64,000 bases of DNA. It comes from Nibrella viscosa (GTDB taxonomy: Bacteria; Bacteroidota; Bacteroidia; Cytophagales; Spirosomataceae). Each line of letters starts with the position of its first letter. The stretch's first letter is position 1. Below, piece after piece: positions 17,507 through 27,241 of the stretch. The stretch covers positions 372,001-436,000 of the forward strand of contig NZ_BAABHB010000004.1 in the NCBI RefSeq assembly GCF_039541875.1, written 5' to 3'. A program made the position numbers and the translations under genes. Under the pieces are notes generated by a model, which saw only the letters and a list, made by a program, of their open reading frames with translations, had not been told where the DNA came from and did not search any database.

Positions 17507-18322
17507 TCAGGCTGGTTCCGGTTCGGGTTCGTGATTCGGCAGCCGTACCTGAATATGGATGTTGGAACCCCGGCCGGGTGCCACATCGAAGGTGACGTGC
17601 CCTTCAACCACACTCAGCCGGCTTTCGATGTTGCGGAGACCCAGCCCCCGGTTCTTATCTTTCATCACGTCATCGAAATCAAAGCCCTGGCCGTTGTCTG
17701 ATACCGACAAGCGGATCTCATTGGCCTGGCAGAATAGCTGGATGGTAATGTGCGTAGCCCTGGCGTGCCGGATGGCGTTGTTGACCAGTTCCTGCGCAAT
17801 TCGGTACAGCATTACTTCCATCGGCGATGATAAGGTATCCAGCGTGACCGGGCATTCCAACTGGATGTGTATGTCGCCGTCGGTGGTTTTTTCGATCAGC
17901 TCCTCCAGAGCCGCCACCAGCCCGAACCGGTCCAGCGTGGTCGGTACCAGGTTGCGGCTGATGCGCCGGACATTGCTCATGGTTTCGTCCAGCAGCGACC
18001 GTGTGCGCTGCAGCAGCAGACTGGCGGCTACATTGTCGGTCAGTTTCCGGTCCAGTTGATTGAGACTCATTTTGGTGACCGACAGCATGGTGCCGATTTC
18101 GTCGTGGAGGTCGCGGGCCAGCCGCCGGCGCTCCTGCTCCTGCCCCTGGAAGGTAGCCGCCATCAGTTCCCGGCGGTATCGCTCCTGCAACTCTTTCAGC
18201 GCCAGTTGCTGTTTTACCTGTTTCTGCTGGTAATAGGCTACAAACACAACGATGACGATTGCCATCAGCAGCAACACCGTCGTCCCCAGGACTAAGTATA
18301 ACCGAAAGGTGGTTGCATCCAC
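17507..18322 (-). CDS. Sensor histidine kinase, HisKA_3 (NarX/DegS type)
   Basis: One N-terminal membrane helix (about residues 8-30) leads through a coiled coil to HisKA_3 with the phospho-acceptor His73 in LARDLHDEIGTML, then HATPase_c with QELVNNAIRHARAT and DNGQGFDF, GLGLRNIESRL. It has no periplasmic sensor domain, so it probably senses within the membrane or through partners. It precedes its NarL-type regulator by 39 bp. Confidence 0.94.
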   Translation of the reverse strand: MDATTFRLYLVLGTTVLLLMAIVIVVFVAYYQQKQVKQQLALKELQERYRRELMAATFQGQEQERRRLARDLHDEIGTMLSVTKMSLNQLDRKLTDNVAASLLLQRTRSLLDETMSNVRRISRNLVPTTLDRFGLVAALEELIEKTTDGDIHIQLECPVTLDTLSSPMEVMLYRIAQELVNNAIRHARATHITIQLFCQANEIRLSVSDNGQGFDFDDVMKDKNRGLGLRNIESRLSVVEGHVTFDVAPGRGSNIHIQVRLPNHEPEPEPA

Positions 18323-18453
18323 AGCCTACACAGATCTTAAGGGATCAATCGAAGATAACAAATGTATTGAAAACAATTCAGTTTTGTATTTAATCGCAAG
18401 AGAATGAGTTATTTCCGCTCACCTGGCTGCCGGTTGGCCCATCAACTACCGGC

Positions 18454-19173
18454 TTACGGCAGACTGCCCGCCCGGACTGGTAGTATGGGTTCGCTGAAAT
18501 GGTGATTCTGACCGGCATACCAGATACTTACGGCCATAAAACTATTGAACAGCAGACTCAGCAGGCAGTCTATGGACCAGAAGTAGTTTTGCCATCCGGT
18601 TGTTCCCGTAATGCTCAGGGTATACCGGCTGAACAGGTAAAGCAGCAGCGTGCCGGTATAATACAGTAAAGCGCCGGCACTGAACCAGAAAAAAGTATAC
18701 TGCTTTATGTTGGGTACCTGCAGGCTCTCCAGCAACTGCACAAAAAACACCAGCACCAGTACAATAATAAAGAAGCCGTTTAACGGATGCGCATAGGCGT
18801 TGAATACCGTAGTGCGGCTATCGAACAGGGTGGACGAATCCAGCAGCGACAGCCCGACCAGCAATATGCAGGAAACCGGAATCATGAATTGGCGCACTTT
18901 GCCCTTCAGTAACACATAGTACAGCCAGGCCACATTCAGATACGACAGGATGGCAAACCAGTTGTAATAAATGATGTTGGGCGTTCGGGATGCCGACAGG
19001 ATTTCGGTTATCAGATTCCGGGCCGCCGTCAGCAGCACAAATAAAGCCAGCAGGCGCATGGCAACTCCCCGGATATACTTCCGACGGAGAAGCAGAACAC
19101 CCACCGGCAGGAGAATACTGGCGTCGGCAATACGGGCGAGTAGCTTAACGTAGTCCGTTAAAAAATCCATCAA
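18454..19173 (-). CDS. Multi-pass membrane protein of unknown function
   Basis: About seven hydrophobic helices over 239 aa, with short loops and no recognisable catalytic motif. Start at 19173 or at the second ATG (19170). It lies 11 bp after a small soluble gene on the same strand, so the two are probably co-transcribed, and 131 bp before the histidine kinase. A sensor or partner of the kinase is possible from position only. Confidence 0.65.
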   Translation of the reverse strand: MMDFLTDYVKLLARIADASILLPVGVLLLRRKYIRGVAMRLLALFVLLTAARNLITEILSASRTPNIIYYNWFAILSYLNVAWLYYVLLKGKVRQFMIPVSCILLVGLSLLDSSTLFDSRTTVFNAYAHPLNGFFIIVLVLVFFVQLLESLQVPNIKQYTFFWFSAGALLYYTGTLLLYLFSRYTLSITGTTGWQNYFWSIDCLLSLLFNSFMAVSIWYAGQNHHFSEPILPVRAGSLP

Positions 19174-19184
19174 TCAAAAAACCA

Positions 19185-19529
19185 TTAATTTGATAGGGGA
19201 CTGTTAGGATCGCAGACCGTGGGACAGGGTTGTCCGTCGGAAAGCAGTTTACTACCTACTGCCGGCACGGCCTGCCCGGTGGTTCCTTCGGCTGCAGGCA
19301 ACAGGTCACGCCCGTCTTTATCGACACCGACCAGTACCAGTTTGGACTGACCGTTATCGGCTCCGTAATAAATACGCAGGCCGGCCGCTCCGTTCAGTAA
19401 GGAATTTAACTCATCCAGGCTGTAAAACTCCGCTTTTGTTGCTTTGGGGTTTTTATCTCGAAATTCTTTGGTGAGTTTAATGGCCTGTTTGAGGTCAATG
19501 GGCTTACCGGCTTTGTTGTTGGCTTCCAT
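19185..19529 (-). CDS. Small conserved-looking hypothetical protein
   Basis: A 114-residue soluble protein. The N-terminal two thirds reads as an alpha/beta domain (IDLKQAIKLTKEFRDKNP, AEFYSLDELNSLLNG, LRIYYGADNGQSKLVLVGVD). The tail holds two cysteines (CPTVCDPN). I do not recognise the family. It is followed by the membrane protein gene after 11 bp. Confidence 0.65.
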   Translation of the reverse strand: MEANNKAGKPIDLKQAIKLTKEFRDKNPKATKAEFYSLDELNSLLNGAAGLRIYYGADNGQSKLVLVGVDKDGRDLLPAAEGTTGQAVPAVGSKLLSDGQPCPTVCDPNSPLSN

Positions 19530-19820
19530 AAGTACTAATGGAGATTAGGGACTGGGTGGTGGATTAACGCTCTAATTAACAAGGGAATTGGTAAAAACCT
19601 AAGCAGGAATGGTTTTTAGCTCCAAATTGCGTAGTTCTACTTACTGAACCACGGGGTTACCCCTGATTTAGGAAATTCGCTAAAAACCGTGTTTTTGCGC
19701 TTACGTACGGGCAATTCGCGTTATACCTTTGACATACGTTTAACGATTGGGCCAACACACCATAGTCAACTACGCTCCCCGACGTAAACGAATTTCTCAT
19801 CTCATAGGTTAGGTTACGAA

Positions 19821-19850
19821 TAGCCTGTCAACAGATTGATTGACAGGCTA
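19821..19850 (+). terminator. Terminator-like hairpin at the island edge
   Basis: Perfect 10-bp stem (TAGCCTGTCA at 19821-19830 with TGACAGGCTA at 19841-19850), followed by TTTTGTTTG. It has the form of a plus-strand intrinsic terminator, although no plus-strand gene precedes it now. Confidence 0.7.
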
Positions 19851-19859
19851 TTTTGTTTG

Positions 19860-20132
19860 TCATGGGGCAACAATGGGGCAACAATTTACGAATATAACTT
19901 ACAACCTCGTCTGACTTCTGCTTATTATAAATATGGTCTTCTTCAAGTACCAACTTCTTTGGCTGGGGAGTAAATTTCATCATATGAACATGTTGTATAA
20001 GTTTTTTTCCGCTCGACGGCGCACACCAAGCAGATTTCAGTACACTTGAACAATATTCTAAATACAGCCCTAACCCACTCAGTATCATAACTGACTGATT
20101 CTCGTGGTGCAACAATGGTGCAACATTTTACG
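19860..20132. repeat. Pair of imperfect 31-nt direct repeats (possible attachment-site remnant)
   Basis: Copies at 19860-19890 and 20102-20132 match at 27 of 31 positions; each contains two GCAACAATGG-like units. The second is followed by an 11-bp palindrome (TGGTGCAACAT at 20116-20126 with ATGTTGCACCA at 20133-20143). Read on the minus strand both encode RK-x-L-x-HCC-like peptides, reminiscent of Bacteroidota tyrosine recombinase 3' ends. That reading is recall and not proven. Confidence 0.5.
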
Positions 20133-20218
20133 ATGTTGCACCATTTCTAAGTCTGCTGCTTTTCCGAACTGTAGAACCGATCACTTGCATTATTCTTGGT
20201 TTAACAAGTAAGTCACAA

Positions 20219-23200
20219 CTAGATAAAATACCTGTAATCATAATACTTACCCTCTTTTTTTCTCAGCAATTTCCCAATCCTAGCTATCTCATTAGAAGAA
20301 TGGACTGTGGCTGGAAGTTGCGTATATAAATCAAAGGAGTTCCAATTCATTTTTGTTAGCCCTAAGATTTCAGTAGCAATCTGCCCCATTGACGCTTCTC
20401 CAAAATGTTTAATTACTTTCAAGGGCGTAGGTATATACCTACCTCCTAAATAGAACCTGTAATTAGGATTATCTATAGCTGGTACAATTCCGTGAGTCCA
20501 TAAAAGCAACGTTTTCGGATTAAAAAGTAGACAAGTGCCTCTGCTTACAGCATATCCATCAGGCTCAAGCTTTTTAATACTACTTAACTTACTAGCGATG
20601 AAGCGTATATCCTCTTCAAAATTTATCTCAATTAAATCTATCTGCTCTATACCGCTATTGTATAGGCTATCCTTTATTCCCCTGATCTCATCCTTTGTAA
20701 AATACGTTCTTTTATGTACAACTACTCTGTTGGGGAGTTCAGTCATTGCGTTGTAAAACAGATCCCTTATAGTGATGCCAAACCTAAATGCATCGTTGTA
20801 ACTTAAATGAGGGTTCTCTTGTTTATCCCAAAATATATCATCCTCAACTTTTGACAACTTATATTTTAACCCCTGTCCCTGCCAATTATAAATGTGACTA
20901 CAGCCAAGTATAATATGGTTTCCGGGCGTGTTTTGTCTTAAGCTATATCCAATCCCAGCAAAAGCAGTTGTTTTATCTATACCCTGTATAATCCAGGGAG
21001 TGCGTAAAGATTTTACATAATAAGATAATGCTAACCACCAATTCTTCTGACAGTCTAAACCATATCCGATAGTTTCTTCTCTAATAAATTGAGTTGCAAT
21101 TCCTCTTTCTGCGCAGTAGGCTTTTATATAGTCATGAAGGTCAAATTCCCTAATGTTATTATTATATTTTAATAAAGCGTTCCAAGAACTTGGGATATAA
21201 ATTATCACAATCTTATTTGTACTATCTCTTGTAACATTATCTATACACACAGAAAGCGTTTTTGCAAGTGTCGTGGCCATTTCAATCTCGTTACTGCCGG
21301 TAAACGGCTCATATGGAGCAATCCACCTATCAGATTTTGGATGAGGCACATTCAAACTTACTCCAAAAGCATTATAGAAACCAGGATAATCAATTACGTA
21401 AGATGTACTACCTATTACTTTAACTTCTGTATTCTGCCTGCTTAAAAATCTAAAAAGCTTTTCTGAATGTTGACTAGGACACACTACTGCCAAATCAATA
21501 GCATTTTTATGTACTCTATTCAATGGGTCATAATCATAAGGCCGATTATCAACTAAACCCTTCATTGGGTGAAAGTGAGAAGGGATAGACTGCATAGAAG
21601 CATTCTTATGGCTAAATATTAATTTGGGTTCATCATATTGAATTCCTTTATAACTAATAAAATTTTCATCAATCAAATCCAACCCTGCTCTAGTACCGGC
21701 CTTCATAATAGCAGCATAACTTGGTATCTTACTAACTTTAAAATTAAAGCCAGAGCCAACACCTAGAGGGTAATCAACTTCAATATCATTTCTGGAAAAG
21801 ATTATATTTGACCAAGCGCTAATGTATTCATTGAATTCTTTATTTCGCATTTTTTCAAAGATTGCTTTTCCAATCGCTTGCCTTACTTCTTTTTCTACAT
21901 TTTCATCCAAATATGCGTATGGAAGTATTGTTAGAAAGTACCTCTTACCATCTGTACGGATTGACAGTTCAACCGCTTTGTAAACTTTACGATTAAATAG
22001 GATAATGCTCTGACCTTCAAGCCATACAATATTTTTTCCATTAGATTTTCCCTTTATTTTTTCAGCAATAGAACGTGTTAATGTAGATAGCATTAGATAG
22101 TACATACTACTATCCCTCCAAATGTCTAAATCAGAATTTGGGTTTATTGTTATTTTACTTTTAAGCCTACCTTTAAAACACATTTGAATATCATTAATTG
22201 AACCATAAGCCCATACAAATTCCTTAAATGGTACAGCTACTACTTTGTAATTTTTTGTTAACTCTTTTACTGTTTTAAAAGCTTTCTCTCCACGCTGATA
22301 GTTTATCTGAAACTGATAAACTCCATAAGGAAGCTCTAAAAGATAAAGATTACTTTTGATTACAGTATTATAATGATTTATATCGAGTTCAAAATCAGTT
22401 AATAAATCCTCTTTGTCTGATGTTAATAAGCTAGAAACTTCAGGATCGTTCCTGAATATATTTTTTGAGAGGTTAATCATCAGCTTATCAAATCCATCTG
22501 TAGGAACGTAATACGCTGTCCTACCATTCTTGCGTGCGTGAGTGATTAATTCCTCTACTTCTGGGCTTATATCTCTACCATAACCACACCAAAACAGTAT
22601 CCCTCCACCTCTTTTAGAATAGCTCTCAAATAAAGTATCCATTAAAGATTTATCTCTCCCACTATAACCTGAAACAATTAGGTGTTTATCTAAAAGGTAG
22701 CTGGTGAGGTTTTCTCGAAAGGTTGTATCCTGCTCCTGTAATTCGCTATCTGTATTCTTTAAAGGGGTATATCTATAATCTCCATGAAGTTCTATAATTG
22801 GCAACTCTGACCTGTTTTGTGGAGTAAATATTCTTTTTACGGAGTCAAGAGAAATTTCAATAGGAGTTACATTAGTTTGATGAGCAGCTTTACTTACTAA
22901 GGCATCGAAGTTAGTTGTCCATACAGAAGAAATAATCCCCTTTTTATTCAACAAACACAAGAGCTTATACCCAACTGACGGTTCTTTATTTTTGCAAATT
23001 TTAGCAAAATAATCTTTTCTGTTCTTTTCAAGTGGGTAGCATTTTTCAGCGTAATATGAATACTCACGATTATCTCCTAATGGTAAAAAAGTCCCTTGAT
23101 TATCTAACCAACCCTGAATTAAGTTTTTTACTGCATCAATCTTAAAATTCTCAACCCAATCTCTTGTATCATTACTTTTTGTTACATAGATTTCTTTTTT

Positions 23201-23377
23201 CCACTCCCAAATACAATCAGTAGCAGATTGAACTCCGGATGAAATTGATGCACCTGCTCCAAGCAAGGTTGTATAAGTATCATTATTCCCTACTTTTATG
23301 GCGCGTAAGAATTCATCAAATTCTAGGATTAAATTTGATTTAGATTTATTGGAACTCATCTGCTGGATCTGGAGCAT
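20219..23377 (-). CDS. Single-chain SIR2-APAZ-short Argonaute (fused SPARSA-type defence protein)
   Basis: The N-terminal SIR2 NADase domain has all key motifs: GAGAS at 40-44, TTNFD at 154-158 (Asn156), catalytic-type His198 in IELHGD, and GYSGRD at 237-242. A central region (about 300-640) is the expected place for APAZ. MID (about 650-790) includes YCAERGIATQFIREETIGYG. PIWI (about 790-1050) includes RGTCLLFNPKTLLLWTHG and TKMNWNSFDLYTQLPATV. The usual first PIWI aspartate is not seen (the strand reads AFAGIGYS), which fits a catalytically dead short Argonaute. In known SPARSA systems guide-directed recognition of invader DNA triggers SIR2 to deplete NAD+. Start 23377 or 23359. It lies 45 bp after the restriction gene. 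Confidence 0.88.
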   Translation of the reverse strand: MLQIQQMSSNKSKSNLILEFDEFLRAIKVGNNDTYTTLLGAGASISSGVQSATDCIWEWKKEIYVTKSNDTRDWVENFKIDAVKNLIQGWLDNQGTFLPLGDNREYSYYAEKCYPLEKNRKDYFAKICKNKEPSVGYKLLCLLNKKGIISSVWTTNFDALVSKAAHQTNVTPIEISLDSVKRIFTPQNRSELPIIELHGDYRYTPLKNTDSELQEQDTTFRENLTSYLLDKHLIVSGYSGRDKSLMDTLFESYSKRGGGILFWCGYGRDISPEVEELITHARKNGRTAYYVPTDGFDKLMINLSKNIFRNDPEVSSLLTSDKEDLLTDFELDINHYNTVIKSNLYLLELPYGVYQFQINYQRGEKAFKTVKELTKNYKVVAVPFKEFVWAYGSINDIQMCFKGRLKSKITINPNSDLDIWRDSSMYYLMLSTLTRSIAEKIKGKSNGKNIVWLEGQSIILFNRKVYKAVELSIRTDGKRYFLTILPYAYLDENVEKEVRQAIGKAIFEKMRNKEFNEYISAWSNIIFSRNDIEVDYPLGVGSGFNFKVSKIPSYAAIMKAGTRAGLDLIDENFISYKGIQYDEPKLIFSHKNASMQSIPSHFHPMKGLVDNRPYDYDPLNRVHKNAIDLAVVCPSQHSEKLFRFLSRQNTEVKVIGSTSYVIDYPGFYNAFGVSLNVPHPKSDRWIAPYEPFTGSNEIEMATTLAKTLSVCIDNVTRDSTNKIVIIYIPSSWNALLKYNNNIREFDLHDYIKAYCAERGIATQFIREETIGYGLDCQKNWWLALSYYVKSLRTPWIIQGIDKTTAFAGIGYSLRQNTPGNHIILGCSHIYNWQGQGLKYKLSKVEDDIFWDKQENPHLSYNDAFRFGITIRDLFYNAMTELPNRVVVHKRTYFTKDEIRGIKDSLYNSGIEQIDLIEINFEEDIRFIASKLSSIKKLEPDGYAVSRGTCLLFNPKTLLLWTHGIVPAIDNPNYRFYLGGRYIPTPLKVIKHFGEASMGQIATEILGLTKMNWNSFDLYTQLPATVHSSNEIARIGKLLRKKEGKYYDYRYFI

Positions 23378-23422
23378 TGTTTATTCTAGATAATTTACCT
23401 CTATAGATTATTAACTTTATTT

Positions 23423-26400
23423 TTAAGCCGCATAGCTCCCCTCCGGTGTCTTCCGCAATAGAGCTAAGGCCGTTAATGTATCGAGCAACGGCTGTACTTT
23501 GTCGGCCTTCGTACGCCGGAACCGTTCGGCAACCTGCTTAGGCGTAATCGGCTGACCGGCCTGATGTACAACATCACGTATAGCCTGCATCTGCTGGGCC
23601 AACTCCTTTGGCCATTCCATCGGGCCGGTATCTTCAATGGTTGCTGTTTCTGTAGTAGCTGCTGTGGGCAGGTTAATGCCGAGTTGCTGCTGACCGGGTG
23701 TTTGATAGGCTGGACGTAAATACCGGATATGACCCGCCTGTTCTTCGTGGGCACGTTCGTGGTTCAAGCGAACTAGACGGTTGAGAATTTCGGCTTCAGG
23801 TATATCTGCGGGCCATCGGTAAGCTTCTGCGACAGCGGCATCTAGTTGCTGATGCAGACTCAGTACCACCGACGCTAGCCCCTGCTGATTAATGGTTTGC
23901 TCTTTGGCGTTCAGCGGCTCCCCTGCTCTCAGCTTCTCTATCACGTTGTACAAATCGGTAAGCGTCAGCGTAGGGTATTGCACCTGCTGACGTTTACGAT
24001 GTGCGTCTAACTCTTCGGCCAGTTCACGGATGCGTGCCTGCTGTTCTGTTGTAGCATCAGGAAAAGGGAAAGTGTCAAAACATCGAGTTTTATCATATAC
24101 TGGATCGTTACCTACTCCCATTCTACCGCCTGCCGCTAATGCCCAAACCACGTGAATCTGTGAAGAAAGTACTCCTAAATAATAAGCATCAGCTAGAGCT
24201 ATTGCTATTAGCTTATCATCAGGCAAAACATTGTTCTCCAAGAAGACGAATACACGATGCTTAGCTACTTGAGCAGTAACAATATACCTCAACTGACCCT
24301 GCAAAGCTGGCCTAAATGTTGAACGTGCTTCAGCAAATATCCACCAGCGATTCTTCGTAGTCTCTCGTCTTACTTCATCACGTTGAGGCTTTACTGTATT
24401 ATAAATATGCTGGTATACAGCCGGAAATTTGTGTATTACTTGTTGTTCGGTAAGGCCAAATAAATCGATAATCATTAACTGGCGACAGTTACCAGTAATG
24501 TCTTTACCATTCCTAAATGGCTTTATATATTGCTCTAACTCTGGCACTAACCCTAACCCTAGTTTTTGTGCCTCTTCTTTGTCTATGACAAAACCTTGCC
24601 CAACAGGTATTACCCCTCTACTGCTTATACCTGCATTCGCTTTAAGAAATTTAGCACTTGTTAAGTCTGCTCCAATTGACAGATCGGGATTCACACTACC
24701 TACTGATTCACGTAACTGCACTTGATGGGCTTCTTCCCCATTTACAATTTCTTCTTTAACAACGATGGCTAATAAACCCTCAACTTTGCCTCGCTGAGCC
24801 ACAGTCATAGCAACGCGAACATCAGCGCCTTCAGCAGCATCAATCCATGGGTGATTTGGTATAGCAAAGACTAATGATATAGGATTATCTTCTGCTTCCA
24901 TGTGCCGTTGCAACACACGACGGTTAAATATTTGAGTCAGAGAATTAGTAGTTATAAAACCAAAACGCTCTGTTTTACCTTGTTTAATGGCATCGGCAGC
25001 TTTGTCCCACCAATACATGACTAAATCCGCTGAGTCCGGTACATGATTCGCATAGGCTTTACGTAAAGCATCAGCATAGCCATCACCTAGCAATTCGCGC
25101 ATACGCTTATTTCCTACAAAAGGAGGGTTACCCACAATAAAGTCAACTTCCGGCCACTCAGCAGGTTTAGCCTGAGGGTAGCCGTACACGGTTACACGGG
25201 CGCCTTCGTCTGGTACTGGCTGGCCGGTAACGGGGTGTATTTTAGTAGTTACACCATCCCAACGTGTAATCGGCTGTCCGTTGGCATCCAGCCGAGGTAC
25301 GGGGGTGCCGTGTTGCAGCACAGCATCCTGCTGATGGATGTTCTCGTATTCGTCCAGCAGCGGCTCGCGTAGTTCGCTGTCTCCGTGGGTACGCAGGTGC
25401 CATTGCAGGTAGCCAATCTTCAAAACGACATCGGCAATAGCGGCAGCGCGTGGATTTAGCTCTAGCCCCAGTAGTTGACGCGGACTCACAGTAGTACCTC
25501 CACCTAAATTGAGCAGACCCGCCTGACCGTAGCTGTTAATAGCGGCTAATACTTCGCCCTCCAGACGCTTTAGGTGTTCCAGCGTTACATAAAGGAAGTT
25601 GCCAGAACCACAAGCCGGGTCTAATATCTTGATTGACGTAAGACGATTCAGGAAACGTAACAGTTCAGCACGGGCTTCCTTTGACTTGTTCTCATCCAGT
25701 AGTCGGGCGGCAGCCGCCTGTGCCGCCGTCCACTCCTGTCGCAGAGGCTCCAGTACCGTGGGCAATACCAACCGTTCTACGTACCGGCGTGGAGTGTAGT
25801 GTGCGCCCAGGCTGTGCCGTTCGCGGGGATCAAGAGCCCATTCCAGTAGAGTACCGAAAATAGCCGGTTCTACGGCTGTCCAGTCTGCTTCGGCGGCTTT
25901 CAACAATAGCTCAATCTGGTCGGCAGACAAGGATAGGGCTGTGGCATTGTGGAAAAGTTTACCATTGAATCGGCGTAAGGGGGCTCTCAGTTCTGATGAG
26001 AACCCGCCTGTATCCATCTTCTGCCATAAGTTTTGCAATACGTCAGGCAAGTATTTCTGTAGGTCAGGAGCCGCATATTGTCGGAGCATACCAGTAAATG
26101 AATCCTTTGGAATCAACCCTACGTCTTCCGAGAACATGGTAAACAGGCAGCGCATCAGGAATTGCGCTACCACATCCGGCGCATGACCTGCCCGTTCAAG
26201 CTGAGTGGACACTTTTGCTAAATAGCTAGCGAGTTCGCGGGTTACCAAGGCTGACCGCTTACTTGGGTCTAATTCACTCGGTTCAAGAAAAATCTGGCGG
26301 AGCATAGCACGAATACTCTCCTGCTCCAAATCCGCCAGGGATAGTCGAAAGCGGGTCTGACTGGGAAAAGGAATAAAAGAATCGCCTACTCCAGCAAAGT

Positions 26401-26875
26401 TGCTGTAAATGTCGATGCAGTAGCCAATATCGACTACCAGCACGAACAGCGGTCGGGGTTCATCAGCCGGAAGCGCCCTTACATAGTTTATTGCCTGGTT
26501 ACGAGCCGTTTCCATCATCTGCCCCCATTTAGGGGTATTACGAGCAGCATGTCCTTTCCGGCGCTTTTCTGGAGCTAACCCTAATTCGGCACGTTCCACC
26601 GCCTTCTGCTGGTCAGGAGTATCTGTGCCTTGCTTGGCTTCCAGTACAAAACACCCCCGCTTATATAGGTCAATACGGCCGGTGCTTTTTTTCACGCCAT
26701 CATTAAATTCGACGGCCCGCTCCAACACGTAGGCATCCTGAGCGGGATTATCGGTGGTGGGGTCAGGGCGGGGTACGCCTAATAAATCGCAAAGGTCTTG
26801 TAAAAACAGGCCGTAGTTGGCCCGCTCTGCTCCGCCAGCAGGTTTCCAGCGGGCTTCAAATTCGGAAAAGGTCAC
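23423..26875 (-). CDS. MmeI-like type IIL restriction-modification enzyme (single polypeptide)
   Basis: One chain carries nuclease, methyltransferase and target recognition. The N-terminus FSEFEARWKPAGGAERANYG matches MmeI-type enzymes. A PD-(D/E)xK nuclease site is visible as Asp69, Glu79, Lys81 (GRIDLYKRGCFVLEAKQG). SAM motif I is DPACGSGNF (about 418) and the catalytic motif IV is NPPFVGNKRM (about 582). A target-recognition region follows (about 770-960). A C-terminal winged-helix-like tail (about 1090-1150, PKQVAERFRRTKADKVQPL) is extra. GTG start at 26875. In this family specificity of cutting and of methylation are set by one recognition domain. It lies upstream of the SIR2-Argonaute on the same strand. 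Confidence 0.9.
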   Translation of the reverse strand: MTFSEFEARWKPAGGAERANYGLFLQDLCDLLGVPRPDPTTDNPAQDAYVLERAVEFNDGVKKSTGRIDLYKRGCFVLEAKQGTDTPDQQKAVERAELGLAPEKRRKGHAARNTPKWGQMMETARNQAINYVRALPADEPRPLFVLVVDIGYCIDIYSNFAGVGDSFIPFPSQTRFRLSLADLEQESIRAMLRQIFLEPSELDPSKRSALVTRELASYLAKVSTQLERAGHAPDVVAQFLMRCLFTMFSEDVGLIPKDSFTGMLRQYAAPDLQKYLPDVLQNLWQKMDTGGFSSELRAPLRRFNGKLFHNATALSLSADQIELLLKAAEADWTAVEPAIFGTLLEWALDPRERHSLGAHYTPRRYVERLVLPTVLEPLRQEWTAAQAAAARLLDENKSKEARAELLRFLNRLTSIKILDPACGSGNFLYVTLEHLKRLEGEVLAAINSYGQAGLLNLGGGTTVSPRQLLGLELNPRAAAIADVVLKIGYLQWHLRTHGDSELREPLLDEYENIHQQDAVLQHGTPVPRLDANGQPITRWDGVTTKIHPVTGQPVPDEGARVTVYGYPQAKPAEWPEVDFIVGNPPFVGNKRMRELLGDGYADALRKAYANHVPDSADLVMYWWDKAADAIKQGKTERFGFITTNSLTQIFNRRVLQRHMEAEDNPISLVFAIPNHPWIDAAEGADVRVAMTVAQRGKVEGLLAIVVKEEIVNGEEAHQVQLRESVGSVNPDLSIGADLTSAKFLKANAGISSRGVIPVGQGFVIDKEEAQKLGLGLVPELEQYIKPFRNGKDITGNCRQLMIIDLFGLTEQQVIHKFPAVYQHIYNTVKPQRDEVRRETTKNRWWIFAEARSTFRPALQGQLRYIVTAQVAKHRVFVFLENNVLPDDKLIAIALADAYYLGVLSSQIHVVWALAAGGRMGVGNDPVYDKTRCFDTFPFPDATTEQQARIRELAEELDAHRKRQQVQYPTLTLTDLYNVIEKLRAGEPLNAKEQTINQQGLASVVLSLHQQLDAAVAEAYRWPADIPEAEILNRLVRLNHERAHEEQAGHIRYLRPAYQTPGQQQLGINLPTAATTETATIEDTGPMEWPKELAQQMQAIRDVVHQAGQPITPKQVAERFRRTKADKVQPLLDTLTALALLRKTPEGSYAA

Positions 26876-26959
26876 GGTCGAAAATGGTATAGCCGGGTGT
26901 CTAAGGTAGCAAGATAGTGACTTGACCAGACTGGAGAAAGCAATAGATGTGGATAACTG

Positions 26960-27241
26960 CTAAATAAATGCGTAATTTTCAAGGGAGCGGTGACGGATTG
27001 CTTCGGTTGCGTCAAAATGAACAATAGCTACTTCGTTCATGTACAAGTTCCTGACCTCCGTACTAACGATTCTCTTTACCAACCCCATCCATTCAGATCG
27101 GGAGTTTGCCGCCAGTGAAGCCCTGGTCGCCGTTCTGCTGATGATGGCCTCTATGCTGCTGGCAGGGCTGTTGCTTTGACAGGTATTGCATATCTCATCG
27201 AATTTTATTAATCTTCCCTCATAGTAAGGGTGTAAGTGCAA
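26960..27241 (-). CDS. Possible small hypothetical protein (weak)
   Basis: A 93-codon frame in the otherwise empty stretch between the restriction gene and the triad cassette. It contains CNTCQSN near the N-terminus and a helical middle, but no recognised domain. It has the same direction as the restriction gene and ends 84 bp before its start. It may be a gene fragment or chance. Confidence 0.3.
   Translation of the reverse strand: MHLHPYYEGRLIKFDEICNTCQSNSPASSIEAIISRTATRASLAANSRSEWMGLVKRIVSTEVRNLYMNEVAIVHFDATEAIRHRSLENYAFI

Larger units (their letters stand above)
19530..20218. other. 690-bp stretch without a confident gene; left edge of the accessory island
   Basis: It contains a terminator-like hairpin (19821-19850), two 31-nt imperfect direct repeats and a small palindrome. 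A 95-codon open frame on the minus strand (19828-20115) between the repeats has no recognisable domain and is not called. Base composition shifts to AT-rich at about 19.85 kb. Confidence 0.6.

Noticed and set aside
19828..20115. 95-codon minus-strand frame between the 31-nt repeats
   Set aside because: No domain, no plausible upstream signal, and both ends fall in the repeats; more likely by-product of the repeat sequence.
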